From Saururus chinensis (lineage: Eukaryota; Streptophyta; Magnoliopsida; Piperales; Saururaceae), in the NCBI GenBank assembly GCA_035235625.1, contig CP141142.1, forward strand, positions 11,314,995 to 11,378,994: 64,000 nucleotides of DNA, given 5' to 3'. The notes under the pieces were generated by a model. That model saw only the letters and a list, made by a program, of their open reading frames with translations. It was not told the DNA's origin and ran no database searches. Position 1 is the first letter of the stretch; every line of letters begins with the position of its first letter. A program made the translations under genes and the position numbers. Positions 13,467-26,329 of the stretch are shown here, piece by piece.

Positions 13467-15589
13467 TGTAATGACTCAAAAATTCACGGTAAAAATTTTA
13501 GTCTTTAATAAATATAGTTTTAAAACTTTTAATATTTCTTTTATTAGTTTAAGAATTTATATGTGGTAATAATTTATAATACTTTGGTAGAGCTCGAAGA
13601 AGCAAACATAACGAGTCAAAAATAGTGTAAATCGGAGGTCGGGAATGAAATACGATATCGAGAAACATGATAAAATTTAACGGGACTCACTTGTAAAATA
13701 TGGGTAAATGTATTAATAAGTGTCATAGTATCGTAGGGCTTGTCAATACGAGTCTAACGGCACCAAGAACGTGCAAAACGGAGATCGGGGTAAATAGTTA
13801 TGCTAGTTATAGGTTTTTGAAATAATAATAATAATAATAAAAAACAATCGCGCGCACGTGCGTGCGGTGTGATGTGATGTGAACAAGCGGATGCACATTC
13901 GGGTGTGTGACAAACTCGCTGACGGTGTTCGCGCCGCCATTTTTGGCGGCGCCACCAAAAATGGCGGCGTGGCACCGCCCTTCGGGAGGGCCATTGTTAT
14001 AAATAGGCCAGGGGGTGAAAAATTGGTTTTTACCCCCAATTCTTCATTTCTTTCCAGTTTTCTTTACCCCGGAGCCATTTTACGTTCGTTTTAACCTGTT
14101 CAAAAACCATTTCTTACTAAATCGAGGGTGTTCTTCACAATGAAAGGGTTATTTTCTTAAACCGACCTCTCTAAGATCATGAAAACCTTATCTTCCTTCT
14201 CGTTTTCTCCACATCCTATTTATACTATTTCTGGTCGTTTCAAGTCCGATTCTACTCATTCAAAGGGTGTTCTCCACCAAAGTGATCGTGCTAAACGCTG
14301 TGGTGGAGTTAATTTCATCATCTGAGACCTCTATATTTACGCATCTTTTACCCAAGGTTAAGGTAGGGTATTTTAAACTCTAAATAACTGCTTTGCTGAT
14401 TTGAATCAATCTTTCTTGAAGTATTTGATTTAAATATGAGTATGACACTTGTTTTAACCGATGAATGGATTTTCTCTTGAAATATGTGACAATTTTGCTA
14501 CATATATCGATGTGAATTAATTTCGTACACACCACATAGTGTTGTGGTTTTGTACACTGTTTTGATGCCCGCTGAGGAAATAATCGGCTAGTGGCACACA
14601 CAGGGTGGAGCATCATGGGGAAACTCCTTCCCTTAGTGGCCTCCGTTGTCCCATGAGCGCGGAGGTAGGTCGTTGGGTATCGCGGCTTGTGGATATCATC
14701 GAATTTGTGAATTTGTTTTAATTGATTTTAAAAATATTTTGTTTAGCATTTTTTTTAGATTTTAAATAATCCTACTAAGTATAAATATACTCACGCCGCT
14801 CCAGACTTTGCAGGTGATGCAACAATGGAGAAGTGAATGAAGAGAATATCTTTTAAATAGTTGTGTGTTTGTTATGTCAATGTAAAAATTTATGACTGAT
14901 ATGTAAAGGCACAATGTGCCTGGATAATGATTTTGTATAACTACTAACTTTGTCACGCCCTGGCGATGCCCGACCCGAACCGAACTCGATCTAGGGGCCG
15001 GTCAAGCGCGCGGGGGCGACGAAGGAAGATTGAGAAACGATTTAGCGGAAGACTTGACCCTAACCACGTGCGATTTATCAAAATTACAGAGTACGCACAA
15101 TCCTTTGAGCAAGAGTAAATAAGAAGGAAAGAAAGAGAGTTGTTTATCACAAAGTAAACAACAATTCTCAAACCCACAAGCTTAGTTAACTAGAGCCCAC
15201 ACTGGCTTAAAAATAAGTCTTAAGCAAACATAACTGTAAAGTGTGACATAAATCCAAAACAAGAACCCTACACAAAGGTTCTAAACATAAGCATGAAACA
15301 AAAGAAGGTAAGTCACACAACGATCTCCAAGATTTACATCCAAGCCATCTCCGACCTTTCTTCAAAGAGGAGATCCTGTCCGGCTGCGTGTCGCACCACG
15401 CAGCCCCAAAACAAAACACAAGAAAGAGGGGTGAGTTTAACAAACTCAGCAATGGTTTTAATATCACTATCAACATCGAAAATACAATAGCATAGTAATA
15501 AGATCATTCAGATCAAAGATTTACATGGTGCATCATTTTCTGATCACATATACACATCACCTAACACTGCATCATAGTGCATAATCAAC

Positions 15590-15860
15590 CTGCATGGATG
15601 TATCTCTAACATACATATTCCCACATGCATTATAGCATAATCAACCTGCATAGATGTATCTCTAACATACATATTCCCACATGCATCATATCATCACAAC
15701 CTGCATGGATGTTCTCTAACATACATATTCCCACGTGCATCATATCAAAATCAACCTGCATGGATGTATCTCTAACATACATATTTCTATATGCATCATA
15801 TCATAATCAACCTGCATGGATGTATCTCTAACATACATATTCCCACATGCATCAACATTC
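15590..15860. repeat. Tandem array, about 55-bp unit, about 5 copies
   Basis: Each unit contains CCTGCATGGATGTATCTCT, AACATACATATTCCCA and CATGCAT. The same array occurs with more units in the sister solo LTR at 45340-45800, so it is a feature of the LTR family that varies in copy number. Confidence 0.85.
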
Positions 15861-16009
15861 TCATTCATCATGCATGTATAAGTGTCACACACTCACACTA
15901 GTCTGACATGCAAGACCGTACCCATAGAGAATAAACATGCTCTTCAAGGCCGGAGCCCTCGAGCAAATACTTATCAAATAGACATGCTCCTCAAGGCCAA
16001 AGCCTTTGA

Positions 16010-16225
16010 GCAAACACTTATCAAATAGATACTTATCAAATAGACACTTATCAAATAGACACTTATCAAATAGACATGCTCCTCAAGGCCAAAGCCTTCG
16101 AGCAACCCCTGCTTACCAAGACACGAAGTCTCGAGCAACACCTGCTCCTCAAGGCCAACACCTTCGAGCAACTCCTGCTCCTCAAGGCCAACACCTTCGA
16201 GCAACGCCTGCCCATCAAGTCTAAA
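16010..16225. repeat. Two short arrays: 15-bp ACTTATCAAATAGAC and about 33-bp CTCCTCAAGGCC units
   Basis: ACTTATCAAATAGAC repeats about four times at 16014-16075. It is followed by about four imperfect units of CTCCTCAAGGCCAACACC plus TTCGAGCAA. The sister LTR at 44724 does not keep this expansion in the same form, so it arose locally or was lost there. Confidence 0.75.
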
Positions 16226-18631
16226 TTCCCGGGCAACCCTGCTTGTCAAGACTAAAGTCCCAAGCAACAACACCTAGCAAGCCGGGGCACTCAAGCAAAA
16301 TAGCTAGATTCTCAGGGTCCAGCGAATCATACATAATCTAAATCCACAAGACAAGTACACAACTCATCCCTACTTAACTCCATTTAACTAAACTCAACCC
16401 GGGGAGTGCATTCTTTCCACACAGGGACTCAAATTAAAACATGTCCTTTCGGACCAATCAACTTACGATTAATCCACGACCGATCAATCCAGCACACAAT
16501 TTCACCACATTGCATCTAATCGGTCAAATTCGATTAACCTCGATGAAGCCTCAATTAGAAATCCATTTTCATGATGCATGCAGCATGGTACATACTTGGG
16601 CAAGGCATACATAAATCCAAATCCATGATAAGTGCTCTCATCAGCCCCTAATGCATCATTCATAATTACAATATCAAGCTTCAACATCGTCATTTAACTC
16701 CCCACATGTGTGTGTGTAACTAGTAGAAGCATTTCATATAATGCATGTCAACATGCTTGAAATTAAACTCACTACCACACTACACATGTGAATTTCTATC
16801 TAAACATGAATTCCAGCAGAAATCATAGAAGAAGAATCGTTGAAATCGTATCCCAATTCAAATCTCAACCACAAAGGCTAATCACATATACAATCATCCA
16901 TTTCATCATTGAGTCATGGCATTTACCAACATCCACACACAACTAACCACAATCTATCATGACAAATCAGTCCAATAATAGGTTGTAGTCCTACTGAAAA
17001 TATGCTTAACCAAAGGGAATCAACCATTCATAATTTCAAGATAATGATTCCAACATCATGCCACAAAACATAAGTCATTCCACAAATTTCTAAGCATATA
17101 TCTCAATTTCATAACCTCAATAGCATGCCTTTCCAGTAGCATAACATAGCTTAAAACACACCACATTCATATGAAATTGGCAAGTTAAAGTGGAATCATC
17201 AAAATAAACAGCATGCATTAGAAAACCAATCTGCCGTGTAGCCATTCGAACGCCCAGCAGGCCGTTCGATCGGCTGAACTGGAAAATTACCGATCCGACA
17301 GTATTGCCGTTCGAACGCCCAGAAGGGCCATTCGAACGCCAACAAGGCAGAACTGGTCATCTTCTTCTTTTCGCAAATCCAAACCGGAACACCATTGATA
17401 ACATTTCAAATCCACATCTAACACCCTAATCATCATCAAAAGTCCTCCTTGACTTCCAGAACATCAAACCATATCATAATAATGCAAAGCCCTAAGAAAT
17501 CGGGATTAAATAATTCCATTTTCTAATTTTACCATTAACACACCAAATCAAACAACTCATTTCGAGATAAACCAAAAATGAAGAGTTTTACCATGGATAA
17601 ATAGAGATTTTGAAGACCCATTACCTCAGCACTTGATTAAGCTCGGATTGAAGAGTCACCCGTCTTGAAATCCTTGAAAACACAATGAGTTTGAATTAAA
17701 CTCTAATAGAAATCGATTTACCCAAGAAATCCCTAATTAAATCTTAGATCTAGGGCTTGTTGGTAGTAAAAATCGAATTTTGAGTGTTAGGGCTTGTAGT
17801 AAAACACAAATCAGTAGCTTTTGATGTCTAAAAATGAATTGAATCAAAGGGGAAATGGTAGATTTGGAAGAAATTAAGAATAAAGCCATGGATTAGTGCT
17901 TAATTAGGGTAAGCTTACCTTAATCGGCTTCAAATTCTGGCCTAAGTGGGGATTAGGCCAGCCCTCCCTCCTTAGCCCATTCCCAAAAATAGAAATGGCT
18001 CAGGTCTGCCCTTTTATAGTAAGGGTTGGGGTATGCATAGGTAAGTTTTGGGGTGTAAATAAGAAAAGTAGGCTAAAAATGGGTATTTCGCAAATTTAAG
18101 CACTAATTAAGTCTAGAAAAATTCTGAAATTTTTTGTATGACCTTAAGCATATGTCTAAGTTCATTTGGCACAAAAATAAAATTTTTGACGGTGGGGCCC
18201 ACAGGGGTCCCACCAAAACCCTAATTTTTAGAAAAATAGTAAAAATTCCAAAAAATCACTTAAAATCACTAATCTAATAGTTGATTTTGGTTAAAACCAT
18301 CACAAACACCATTTATTCACGAAATCACCGAATAAGATCAGAAAATACGTTAATCTCACGATAACCAATAATTAAATAAAAATCAAAACCGGTTTAGAGA
18401 TGAGGGTCCTTACAAGCTTTATGCATAGAAAACTTTGGTATATACGTTATGCTTATGTTATAAACTTTTGTTAATATATTATAAAATTTTTGGCTGTGCA
18501 CTTACTCCGACAATTTTTTTATATACAAATTTTTGACTATTTCTCGTTAACGGCCGTTATGCATAATTACATACTAATTATACATACTAAATATTATTTT
18601 ATATTATTTAAAAATAGACGGTCGTTACATT

Positions 18632-18643
18632 TGGTATCGGAGC
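18632..18643 (+). other. Primer-binding site, initiator tRNA-Met type
   Basis: TGGTATCGGAGC follows the 5' LTR end (CGTTACA) after two bases. It differs at one base from the usual TGGTATCAGAGC of plant LTR elements primed by initiator tRNA-Met. The same variant is present in the element at 48540-54723. Confidence 0.85.
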
Positions 18644-18962
18644 CCAAGGTTTCACTGTCCTAGAGCAGTTTGAATCGGTCATATAGGCAATTAATATTTT
18701 GTTTTCTGTGATTTAATTGATATTATGTTTTGTAAAAAGTATGTGTTTTTCATCCAATAAGTTGTTTTATAATGGTTTTCACTTTTACTTTAAATTATGT
18801 AACTAAGTATTTTGTGATGATGTAGTCATGTATTTTGAGCTGAAGTACTTCTGTTATATACATGTTTATATATATGTGCTAGAAAATATTTATAAGTAAC
18901 CTCTGTCTTTTAAATCATCTTTTCATGAATCCAAGGTCATTACAATCTACTAGCAATCAAAA

Positions 18963-20085
18963 ATGACTTCTGAAGTTTATCTATCTGATGATTCTCCCCA
19001 AACGAAAACTGCAACCCATGGTACAGCAATACCAGACAACCATATGGAAAATTTCTTCGATTTAATGATTCAAAGGATGACCCAGCATATGCAAACTCAA
19101 GGATTTCAGCCTAGTCCTAACCATGGGAGGAACTCTTTGGAACCGGTTGAGAATGGTCGGAATGAAAAGGATAATTTCTTAGAAAGGTTTAATAAGATTG
19201 CTCCAACGTTCACAGGAGAGGAAGGTCCGGAGGCAGCTGAGAAATGGATTTTTGAAGTAGAAAGAATCTTTAAAGCTATGAAAGTGCCAGAAGACAGGAA
19301 AGTGGATGTGGCCATTTTCTCTTTGATGGGAGAAGCGGCCTTCTGGTGGCCTACAGCAGAGAGAAACTTCTTTCCTAATAAGGAAAATATTAAGTGGGAA
19401 GAATTTAAAAAGTATTATATGACAAGTATTTCCCTCCTCATATTCAGGATAAGAAAGAAAAAAAAAATTTGGATCTTCAGCAAGGGAATATGACAGTCAC
19501 TCAATACGAAAATAAGTTTGTGCAGTTACAACGTTTTGCTCCTGATTTCTGTCTTACGGAGTTAAAGAAAGCTTGAAAGTTTCTTAGGGGATTAAATAGT
19601 GGACTCCGTGGTAGAATAGTAGGTTTTCAACCTACTACTTTTGCAAAGGCAGTGGAATTGGCTTCTTTAATGGAACAAGAATACCAAGAATTCCTAGTAG
19701 AACGAAAAGATCGTGGGCAAAATAGTAACTCCAAGACTGATGACAGGAAGAGGAAATTTATGTCTCCCACCCATAATAGTAATGCTAAATTTCAAAAGCC
19801 TCCTGGAATGCAAACACAAATTCTGAAAGAGAAGAAATTGGAAAAGTGTTCTAAATGTTACCGGATCCATCCACCTGGAGTTTGTTTCTATGTTGAAGGA
19901 CGCTGCTTTGCTTGTGGTGAGTTAGGGCATCGGATAAATAATTGCCCAAAATTGAAGAATCATGAGGCTGAAGGACAATGCTTTTCCTGTGGCGAATTAG
20001 GACACAAGATTAAGGAATGCCCGAAAAGGAAACACCAAGAAGAGATCAAGACCGAGCAGAAACCCAAGGCCCAAGGACGAGTTTT
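18963..20085 (+). pseudogene. gag: Gag of the Gypsy element, disrupted
   Basis: Gag forms the particle coat and binds the element's RNA. The start at 18963 opens a frame with the gag core (near 19230-19350, containing GEAAFWW). A frameshift lies in the adenine-rich run near 19445-19470, after which the frame continues in another register. A TGA stop follows at 19574-19576. Downstream, two CCHC zinc knuckles are clear: CFACGELGHRINNC near 19905 and CFSCGELGHKIKEC near 19980, preceded by the Cys-rich KCSKCYRIHPPGVC typical of this lineage. The protein cannot be made as one piece. Confidence 0.92.
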
Positions 20086-23000
20086 TGCCATTTCAGCAGA
20101 AGAAGCACAAACGTCAAATGGAGTTATACAAGGTACACTTTTGATCTTGGATAAGTTTCCTAAAGTTTTGATAGATCCAGGATCAACGCATTCTTTTATA
20201 TCTTATGATTTTCCGCTAGGAACTAGCTGTCAAATTTTGGAACTAGGATATACATTAGAAGTATCAACCCCTATGGGAAAAACTCTTCTAGCGCAAGAGT
20301 TTTTACAAAATGTATCTGTGTCCTTGGATAACAAAAAATGGGAAGTTAACCTTATCCTTCTATGACAGATTTTGATGTCATTCTGGGAATGGATTGGCTA
20401 GCTGAAAATGAGGCCTTAGTAGACTGTAAGAGAAAAAGAGTTACGTTTCATAAGAAAGGAGAGAGAGAGATATTACTTTCTACGGAAAGCAAGAATCTAC
20501 TGGGACATCTGTTATCTCTGCTATTAAGGCTCAACAATTAATATCTAAAGGATGCTAGGCGTATCTTGTCAGTATGATATCTGAGGAACCTCTAACCTCT
20601 AAGTTAGAAGATATTGATGTGGTGAAGGATTTTCCTGACGTGTTCCCTATTGATCTTCCTGGGTTACCACCAAAAAGGGAAATAGACTTTAACATTGACT
20701 TATTACCTAGAACGGGCCCTATCTCTAAGGCACCCTACCGTATGGCCCTTGCAGAATTAAAGGAATTAAAAAGTTAATTACAAGAGTTACTTGATAAAGG
20801 ATTTATTCAACCGAGTGTTTCACCTTGGGGAGCTCCAGTTTTGTTCGTGAGAAAGAAGGACGGCTCTATGAGATTATGTATAGACTACCGAATGCTTAAC
20901 GTTGTAACCATAAAAAATAAATATCTGCTACCCCGTATTGATGATCTTTTTGATCAGTTACAAAAGGCTAAAGTATTTTCAAAAATAGATCTAAGATCAG
21001 GGTATCATTAGTTGAGAATACGGGACGGGGATATTTCTAAGACAGTGTATCGTACTCGTTATGGTCATTATGAATTCCTAGTGATGCCATTTGGATTGAC
21101 AAATGCTCCCGCAGCTTTTATGGACTTAATGAATCGAGTTTTTCGAGCATATTTGGATAAATTTGTCATTGTTTTTGTTGATGACATTTTAGTCTATTCT
21201 ACTAGTCAAGAAGAGCATCGAGAGCATTTACGAATAATTCTACAAACTTTAAGAAATCATCAGTTATATGCTAAGATGAGTAAGTGCGAGTTTTGGCTAG
21301 AAAAGATTGCTTTTTTGGGTCATATTATTTCAAAGGATGGAGTGTCGGTAGACCCAACCAAGATTGAAGCAATAATGAAATGGGATAGACAAATGACAGT
21401 TACAGAGATTAGAAGTTTCCTAGGTCTTGCTGGTTACTACCGAAGATTCATTCAAGGATTTTCAAGTATAGCTTTGCCCTTAACAAAGTTAACCAGAAAA
21501 GGGATAAAGTTTATATGGAGTGAAGAATGTGAGAATGGATTTCAAGAATTAAAAGAAAAATTGACTACAGCCCCAGTTTTAGCTTTACCTTCTGGCAACA
21601 AAGGATTTGTCATATATAGTGACACTTCTAAAATTGGTCTTGGATGCGTACTAATACAAAATGGAAAAGTAATAGCCTACGCTTCAAGACAACTAAAGAA
21701 GCACGAAGAGAATTACTCCACTCATGATTTGGAATTGGCGGTAGTAGTGTTTGCACTAAAAATCTGGAGGCATTATTTGTATGGAGAAAATTCTGAAGTT
21801 TTTACAGACCATCAAAGCCTAAAGTATATATTTTCTCAAAGTGAGCTCAATATGAGACAAAGGCGATAAGGACTATGATTTTTCTATTCATTACCACCCA
21901 GGAAAAGCATATATGGTAGCTAACGCTTTGAGTCGCAAGGCCAAAGGAAGAATTGCTCTAATGCTGGCACAAAAATGGAAATTGATGGAAGAGATGATAA
22001 ATTTCCAACCTGGGTTACCATCAGAGAACAAAAGCTCCTTTATGGCCAATCTAGGGGTAAAATCAGAATTTGTTGAATGTATTTTGGAAGCTCAAAAGAA
22101 AGACAAAGAAGTACAAGCTTCACTAGGACGGCCTGACTTTAATCTAGGCTCTGATGAAGGAGTAAGATTTCGAGCAAGACTAGTGGTTCCAGCAATACTT
22201 GACTTAAGGCAAGACCTGTTGAATGGAGCACATAAATCTCAGTATACCATCCACCCAGGAGGAACAAAAATGTACCAAGATCTAAAAAGAAATTTTTGGT
22301 GGAATGGAATGAAAAGGACATAGGAGAATATGTCTCTAAGTGTCTAACCTGCCAACAGGTAAAAGCAGAACATCAAAAACCCTCTAGTGCATTACAACCA
22401 ATTGAAATTCCTGAGTGGAAATGGGAGCACATTTAAATCGATTTTGTTTCTGGATTACCCAGAACATCATAAGGTCATGAAACTATATGGGTAATCGTTG
22501 ATCAACTCACTAAAAGTGCACATTTCCTACCTCTAAGGAAAACACAAACCTTTAATGTTTTGGCAAAAATGTATGTAAAGGAAATAGTGAGCTGACATGG
22601 AGTTCCGTTGTCGATAATCTCAGATCGGGATAGCCGATTTACTTCTCGATTTTGGATTGGACTCCAGGAAGAGCTAGGTACTAATTTAAGATTTAGTACA
22701 GCCTTCCACCCACAAATAGATGGCTAGTCTGAAAGGACCATTCAAACTTTGGAAGATATGTTACGAGCTTGTGCTATGGATTGGAAGGGCAATTGGGATG
22801 AGTATCTGCCACTGATTGAGTTCGCTTATAATAATAGTTATCATTCCAGCATAGGTATGGCACCCTATGAAGCTCTTTATGGCCGACCTTGTAGATCTCC
22901 AACCAGTTGGAGTGAAGTAGGAGAACGTAAACTGGTGAAATCGGAATTCGTACAACTATGTGCTGATAAAGTGAAGCTCATTAGAAATCGACTTATTACA

Positions 23001-23480
23001 GCACAAAGTCGTCAAAAGAACTATGCCGATTTAAGAAGGAAAGATCTTAACTTCTGTGTAGGTGATCGAGTACTCTTAAAAGTTTCACCAACACGAGGGG
23101 TGATGAGGTTTGGAATCAAGAGAAAATTAAGTCCTTGTTTCATAGGACCCTTTGAGATCTTGGATAAAGTAGGGCCAGTGGCTTATAGATTAGCCTTGCC
23201 TCCTCACCTCGCAAGCATTCATAATGTGTTTCATATATCTATGCTCCGAAAATATGTACAAGATCCTTCTCATATCATCGACCAATCAGTTGTTACTCTT
23301 GAACCCGATCTATCCTTTGAAGAAAAGCCAATCAGAATTTTGGATCGTAAGGAACAAATCCTTCGAACAAAGAGCATCCCATTGGTTAAGGTACTGTGGC
23401 AACACCACTCATCTAAAGAGGCAACATGGGAACTAGAAAGTGAAATACAGAAGAAATACCCAAAACTTTATGAGGATTGA
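20086..23480 (+). pseudogene. pol: Pol of the Gypsy element (protease, RT, RNase H, integrase, chromodomain), disrupted
   Basis: Domains in order: protease near 20165 (DPGSTHSF, where D-S-G or D-T-G is expected, so the active-site motif is damaged); reverse transcriptase 20780-21450 with [10 protein letters not shown] and FVDDILVYS; RNase H 21590-21870 with [10 protein letters not shown] and TDHQSLKYI; integrase 22000-23100 with the HPGGTKM zinc region, SDRDSRFTS and the region up to TLEDML; chromodomain-like tail 23300-23478. Breaks include TAA at 20775, TAG at 21009 and TAG at 22725, a 1-base loss near 22318, and several stops between 22430 and 22600. Many stops fit C-to-T changes in Gln or Arg codons. 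The last open stretch (22749-23480) keeps the integrase C-terminus and chromodomain intact. Confidence 0.94.
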
Positions 23481-23507
23481 AAAGTTCAATTTCGAGGACG
23501 AAATTTT

Positions 23508-23522
23508 CTAAGGGGGTTAGAT
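23508..23522 (+). other. Polypurine tract of the Gypsy element
   Basis: TCTAAGGGGGTTAGAT lies directly before the 3' LTR start at 23523 and primes plus-strand synthesis in this family. It follows the typical GAGGACGAAATTTT stretch just downstream of the integrase stop. Confidence 0.8.
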
Positions 23523-25201
23523 TGTAATGACTCAAAAATTCACGGTAAAAATTTTAGTATTTAATAAATATAGTTTTAAAGCTTTTAATATTTCTTTTAT
23601 TAGTTTAAGAATTTTTATGTGGTAATACTTTATAATACTTTGGTAGAGCTCAAAGAAGCGAACATAACGAGTCAAAAATCGTGTAAATCGGAGGTCGGGA
23701 GTGAAAATACGATATCGAGAAATGTGATAAAATTAATAGGACTCACTTGTAAAATATGGGTAAATGTATTAATAAGTGTCGTAGTGTCAGAGGGCTCGTC
23801 AATACGAGTCCAACGGCACCAAGAACGTGCAAAACGGAGACCGGGGTAAATAGTTATGCTAGTTATAGGTTTTTGAAAAAAAATAAAAAAAATAAAAAAA
23901 TAAAATCATGCACACGCGCGATCGCGTGCATGCGGCGCGACGCGAACACGCGTTCGGGTGCGTGACAAACACGTTGACGGCATTCGCGCCACCATTTTTG
24001 GCGGCGCTGCCAAAAATGGCAACGCGGCACCGCCCAGACTATAAATAGGCCAGGGGGTGAAAATTTGGTTTTCACCCCCAATTCTTCATTTCTTTCCAAT
24101 TTTCTGTACCCCTGAGCCATTTTACGTCCGTTTTAACCCGTTCAAAAACTGTTTCCTACTAAATCGAGGGTGTTCTTCACAATGGAGGGGTTATTTTCTT
24201 AAACCGACCTCTCTAAGATCGTGAAAACCTTATCTTCCTTCTCGTTTTCTCCACATCCTATTTATACTGTTTCTGGTCGTTTCAAGTCCGATTCTACTCG
24301 TTCAAAGGGCGTTCTCCACTAAAGTGATCGTGCTGAACACTGTGGTGGAGTTATTTTCATCATCTGAGACCTCTATATTTACACATCCTTTACCCAAGGT
24401 TAAGGTAGGGTGTTTTAAACTCTAAATAACCGCTTTGCTGATTTGAGTCAATCTTTCTTGAAGTATTTGATTTAAATATGAGTATGATACTTGTTTTAAC
24501 CGATGAATGGATTTCTCTTGAAATATGTGACAATTTTGCTACCTATATCGATGTGAATTGATTTCGTACGCACCACATAGTGTTGTGGTTTTGTACACTG
24601 TTTTGATGCCCGGCAAGGAAATAATTGGCTAGTGGCGCGCACAGGGTGGAGCATCATGGGGAAACTCCTTCCCTTAGTGGCCTCCGTTGTCCCATGAGCG
24701 CGGAGGTAGGTCGTTGGGTATCGCGGCTTGTGGATATCATCGAATTTGTGAATTTATTTTAATCGATTTTAAAAATATTTTGTTTAGCATTTTTTTTAGA
24801 TTTTAAATAATCCTACTGAGTATGAATATACTCACGCCCCTCCAGACTTTGTAGGTGATGCAACAATGGAGAAGTGAATGAAGAGAATATCTTTTAAATA
24901 GTTGTGTGTTTGTTATGTCAATGTAAAAATATATGACCGATATGTAAAGGCACAATGTGCCTGGATAATGATTTTGTATAACTACTAGCTTTATGTACAA
25001 TAAACTTTGGTATGTACATTATGTTTATGTTATAAACTTTTGTTAATATATTATAAAATTTTTGGTTGTGCACTTACTCCGACATTTTTTTTATATACAA
25101 ATTTTTGACTATTTCTTGTTAACGGCCGTTATGCACGATTACATACTAATTATACATACTAAATATTATTTTATATTATTTAAAAATGGACGGTCGTTAC
25201 A
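23523..25201 (+). repeat. 3' LTR of the Gypsy element
   Basis: It is 1679 bp, from TGTAATGACTCAAAAATTC to GACGGTCGTTACA, and matches 13467-18629 without the nested element. Its intact AGCTT near 24988 shows the target site of the solo LTR in the 5' copy. It differs from the 5' LTR by scattered substitutions and small indels in the CpG-rich stretch. Confidence 0.93.
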
Positions 25202-26329
25202 CAAAGTTTGCAATTTAATATAAAATGATGATTCCTCAACATTACTATGACATGAATTCACAAAGAATCCTATTTTCATGTCCAATAATTTTATAATTCA
25301 AATCATAGATACATATTCTATATTTAATCACAGTAAATGTTAGAAATCTAACCTATATTACGACAGAAAATCCTTTCTCATGCACAATGCAAACTAATCC
25401 CCGCATAAATATACTCATTCCCTTGATTTGGAGATTATTTGATCTTCTCCTTCTTTATTTGAAGAGTTTTTTTCTATAAAAAAAAGTCTAAATGACTTAT
25501 AAGTCAATTATAAGAAAAAAAGGATGAAATTCTGGTTTGAACCATCAATCTGGGTAGTTTTGAGCGAAACCACAAAACTACCCATAACCATTGGCAAACA
25601 TTGGCATGTTTATGAACTCGTTAATAGTAACTTCTAACTAAAGCAAGTTTTAACTTCGGATGACCATAACTTCCTTACACGAACTCCGATTAATGGATTC
25701 TTGGTGGTGCTACGAAGATATTTATGTTTACTTTCAAACAAATTTAGGTCAAAACTCATCATGTAGAAAAGTTATAATTTTAAGAATGACCAAGGGTCAA
25801 ATCAGCAGCATTTGCAAGTCACGATTGTACCTCAGATCCAACTTAAGATGATCATAACTCCTTTTATCTAGACATTGATTTACACATTCTTAGATGTGTT
25901 TCAAAGCTGTCTATCTAGTTTCCTATCCTAAAAGTTGCACACTTAAATTTAACCCACAAAATAAGTTATTACAATGAGAATGCCCAAATGTCAAATTCAC
26001 TATTTTTCACATGTACTCCAAAACTTACTTGATATTGCTTCTATCATAACTTCTTCATCTGAGCTTCGGTTTGCACGTTCTTAGTAGCTTTACGAACTTC
26101 TTTATGTCAACTATTCAGTAATAAAGTTTCATATCCAAACTCCATGTATAAAGGAAGTTATTATACCAAAAAGACCTAATGGTCAAATTCATTTATATCC
26201 ACATAGCTCAGTATAGAGAATTTAAAAAATTCTTGGGTGTTACACCAACACACTAACATGTGGTATCTAAATAGTGAATAATCTAAACATATAAATAAAT
26301 ATAAATCTAGATTAACATATCTAGTGGAG

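Larger units (their letters stand above)
14951..18414 (-). mobile_element. 3.46-kb solo LTR nested in the Gypsy 5' LTR
   Basis: On the plus strand it runs from TGTCACGCCCTGGCGATG to GAGGGTCCTTACA, so read on the minus strand it has TGTAAGGACC..GTGACA ends. The flanks are AACTT (14946-14950) and AGCTT (18415-18419). The unbroken 3' LTR reads ACTAGCTTTATG near 24984, which shows that AGCTT is the original target. It aligns end to end with 44724-48232. It has no primer site, coding region or second copy of its ends, so a solo LTR is the simplest reading. It contains a 55-bp tandem array (15590-15860) and shorter arrays at 16010-16220. Confidence 0.88.
13467..18629 (+). repeat. 5' LTR of the Gypsy element, split by a nested solo LTR
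   Basis: It starts TGTAATGACTCAAAAATTC and ends GACGGTCGTTACA. Without the insertion at 14951-18414 and its 5-bp duplication it is about 1.69 kb, against 1.68 kb for the 3' LTR. Landmarks shared with the 3' LTR include a CpG-rich stretch (13845-13980 against 23905-24040), GGCCAGGGGGTGAAAA, a possible TATA stretch TATAAATAGG near 13999, and CTCACGCC..CTCCAGACTTTG near 14790. Confidence 0.93.
13467..25201 (+). mobile_element. Ty3/Gypsy retrotransposon (chromodomain type), inactive, with nested solo LTR
   Basis: The order is 5' LTR, primer-binding site, gag with zinc knuckles, protease, reverse transcriptase, RNase H, integrase, chromodomain, polypurine tract, 3' LTR, which is Ty3/Gypsy order. 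The target repeat is CAAAA (13462-13466) and CAAAG (25202-25206). The intact empty site in copy B is CAAAG at 57280-57284, so the left copy mutated after insertion. The C-terminal LVKVLWQHH..ATWE motif points to the Tekay/Del chromovirus lineage. By eye the first 190 aligned bases of the two LTRs differ at about eight positions. Multiple stops and frameshifts mean the element cannot encode its own proteins. Its 5' LTR carries a 3.46-kb solo LTR. Confidence 0.95.

Noticed and set aside
16006-16273. Repeat-peptide frames on both strands
   Set aside because: Caused by the 15-bp and 33-bp arrays in the solo LTR.
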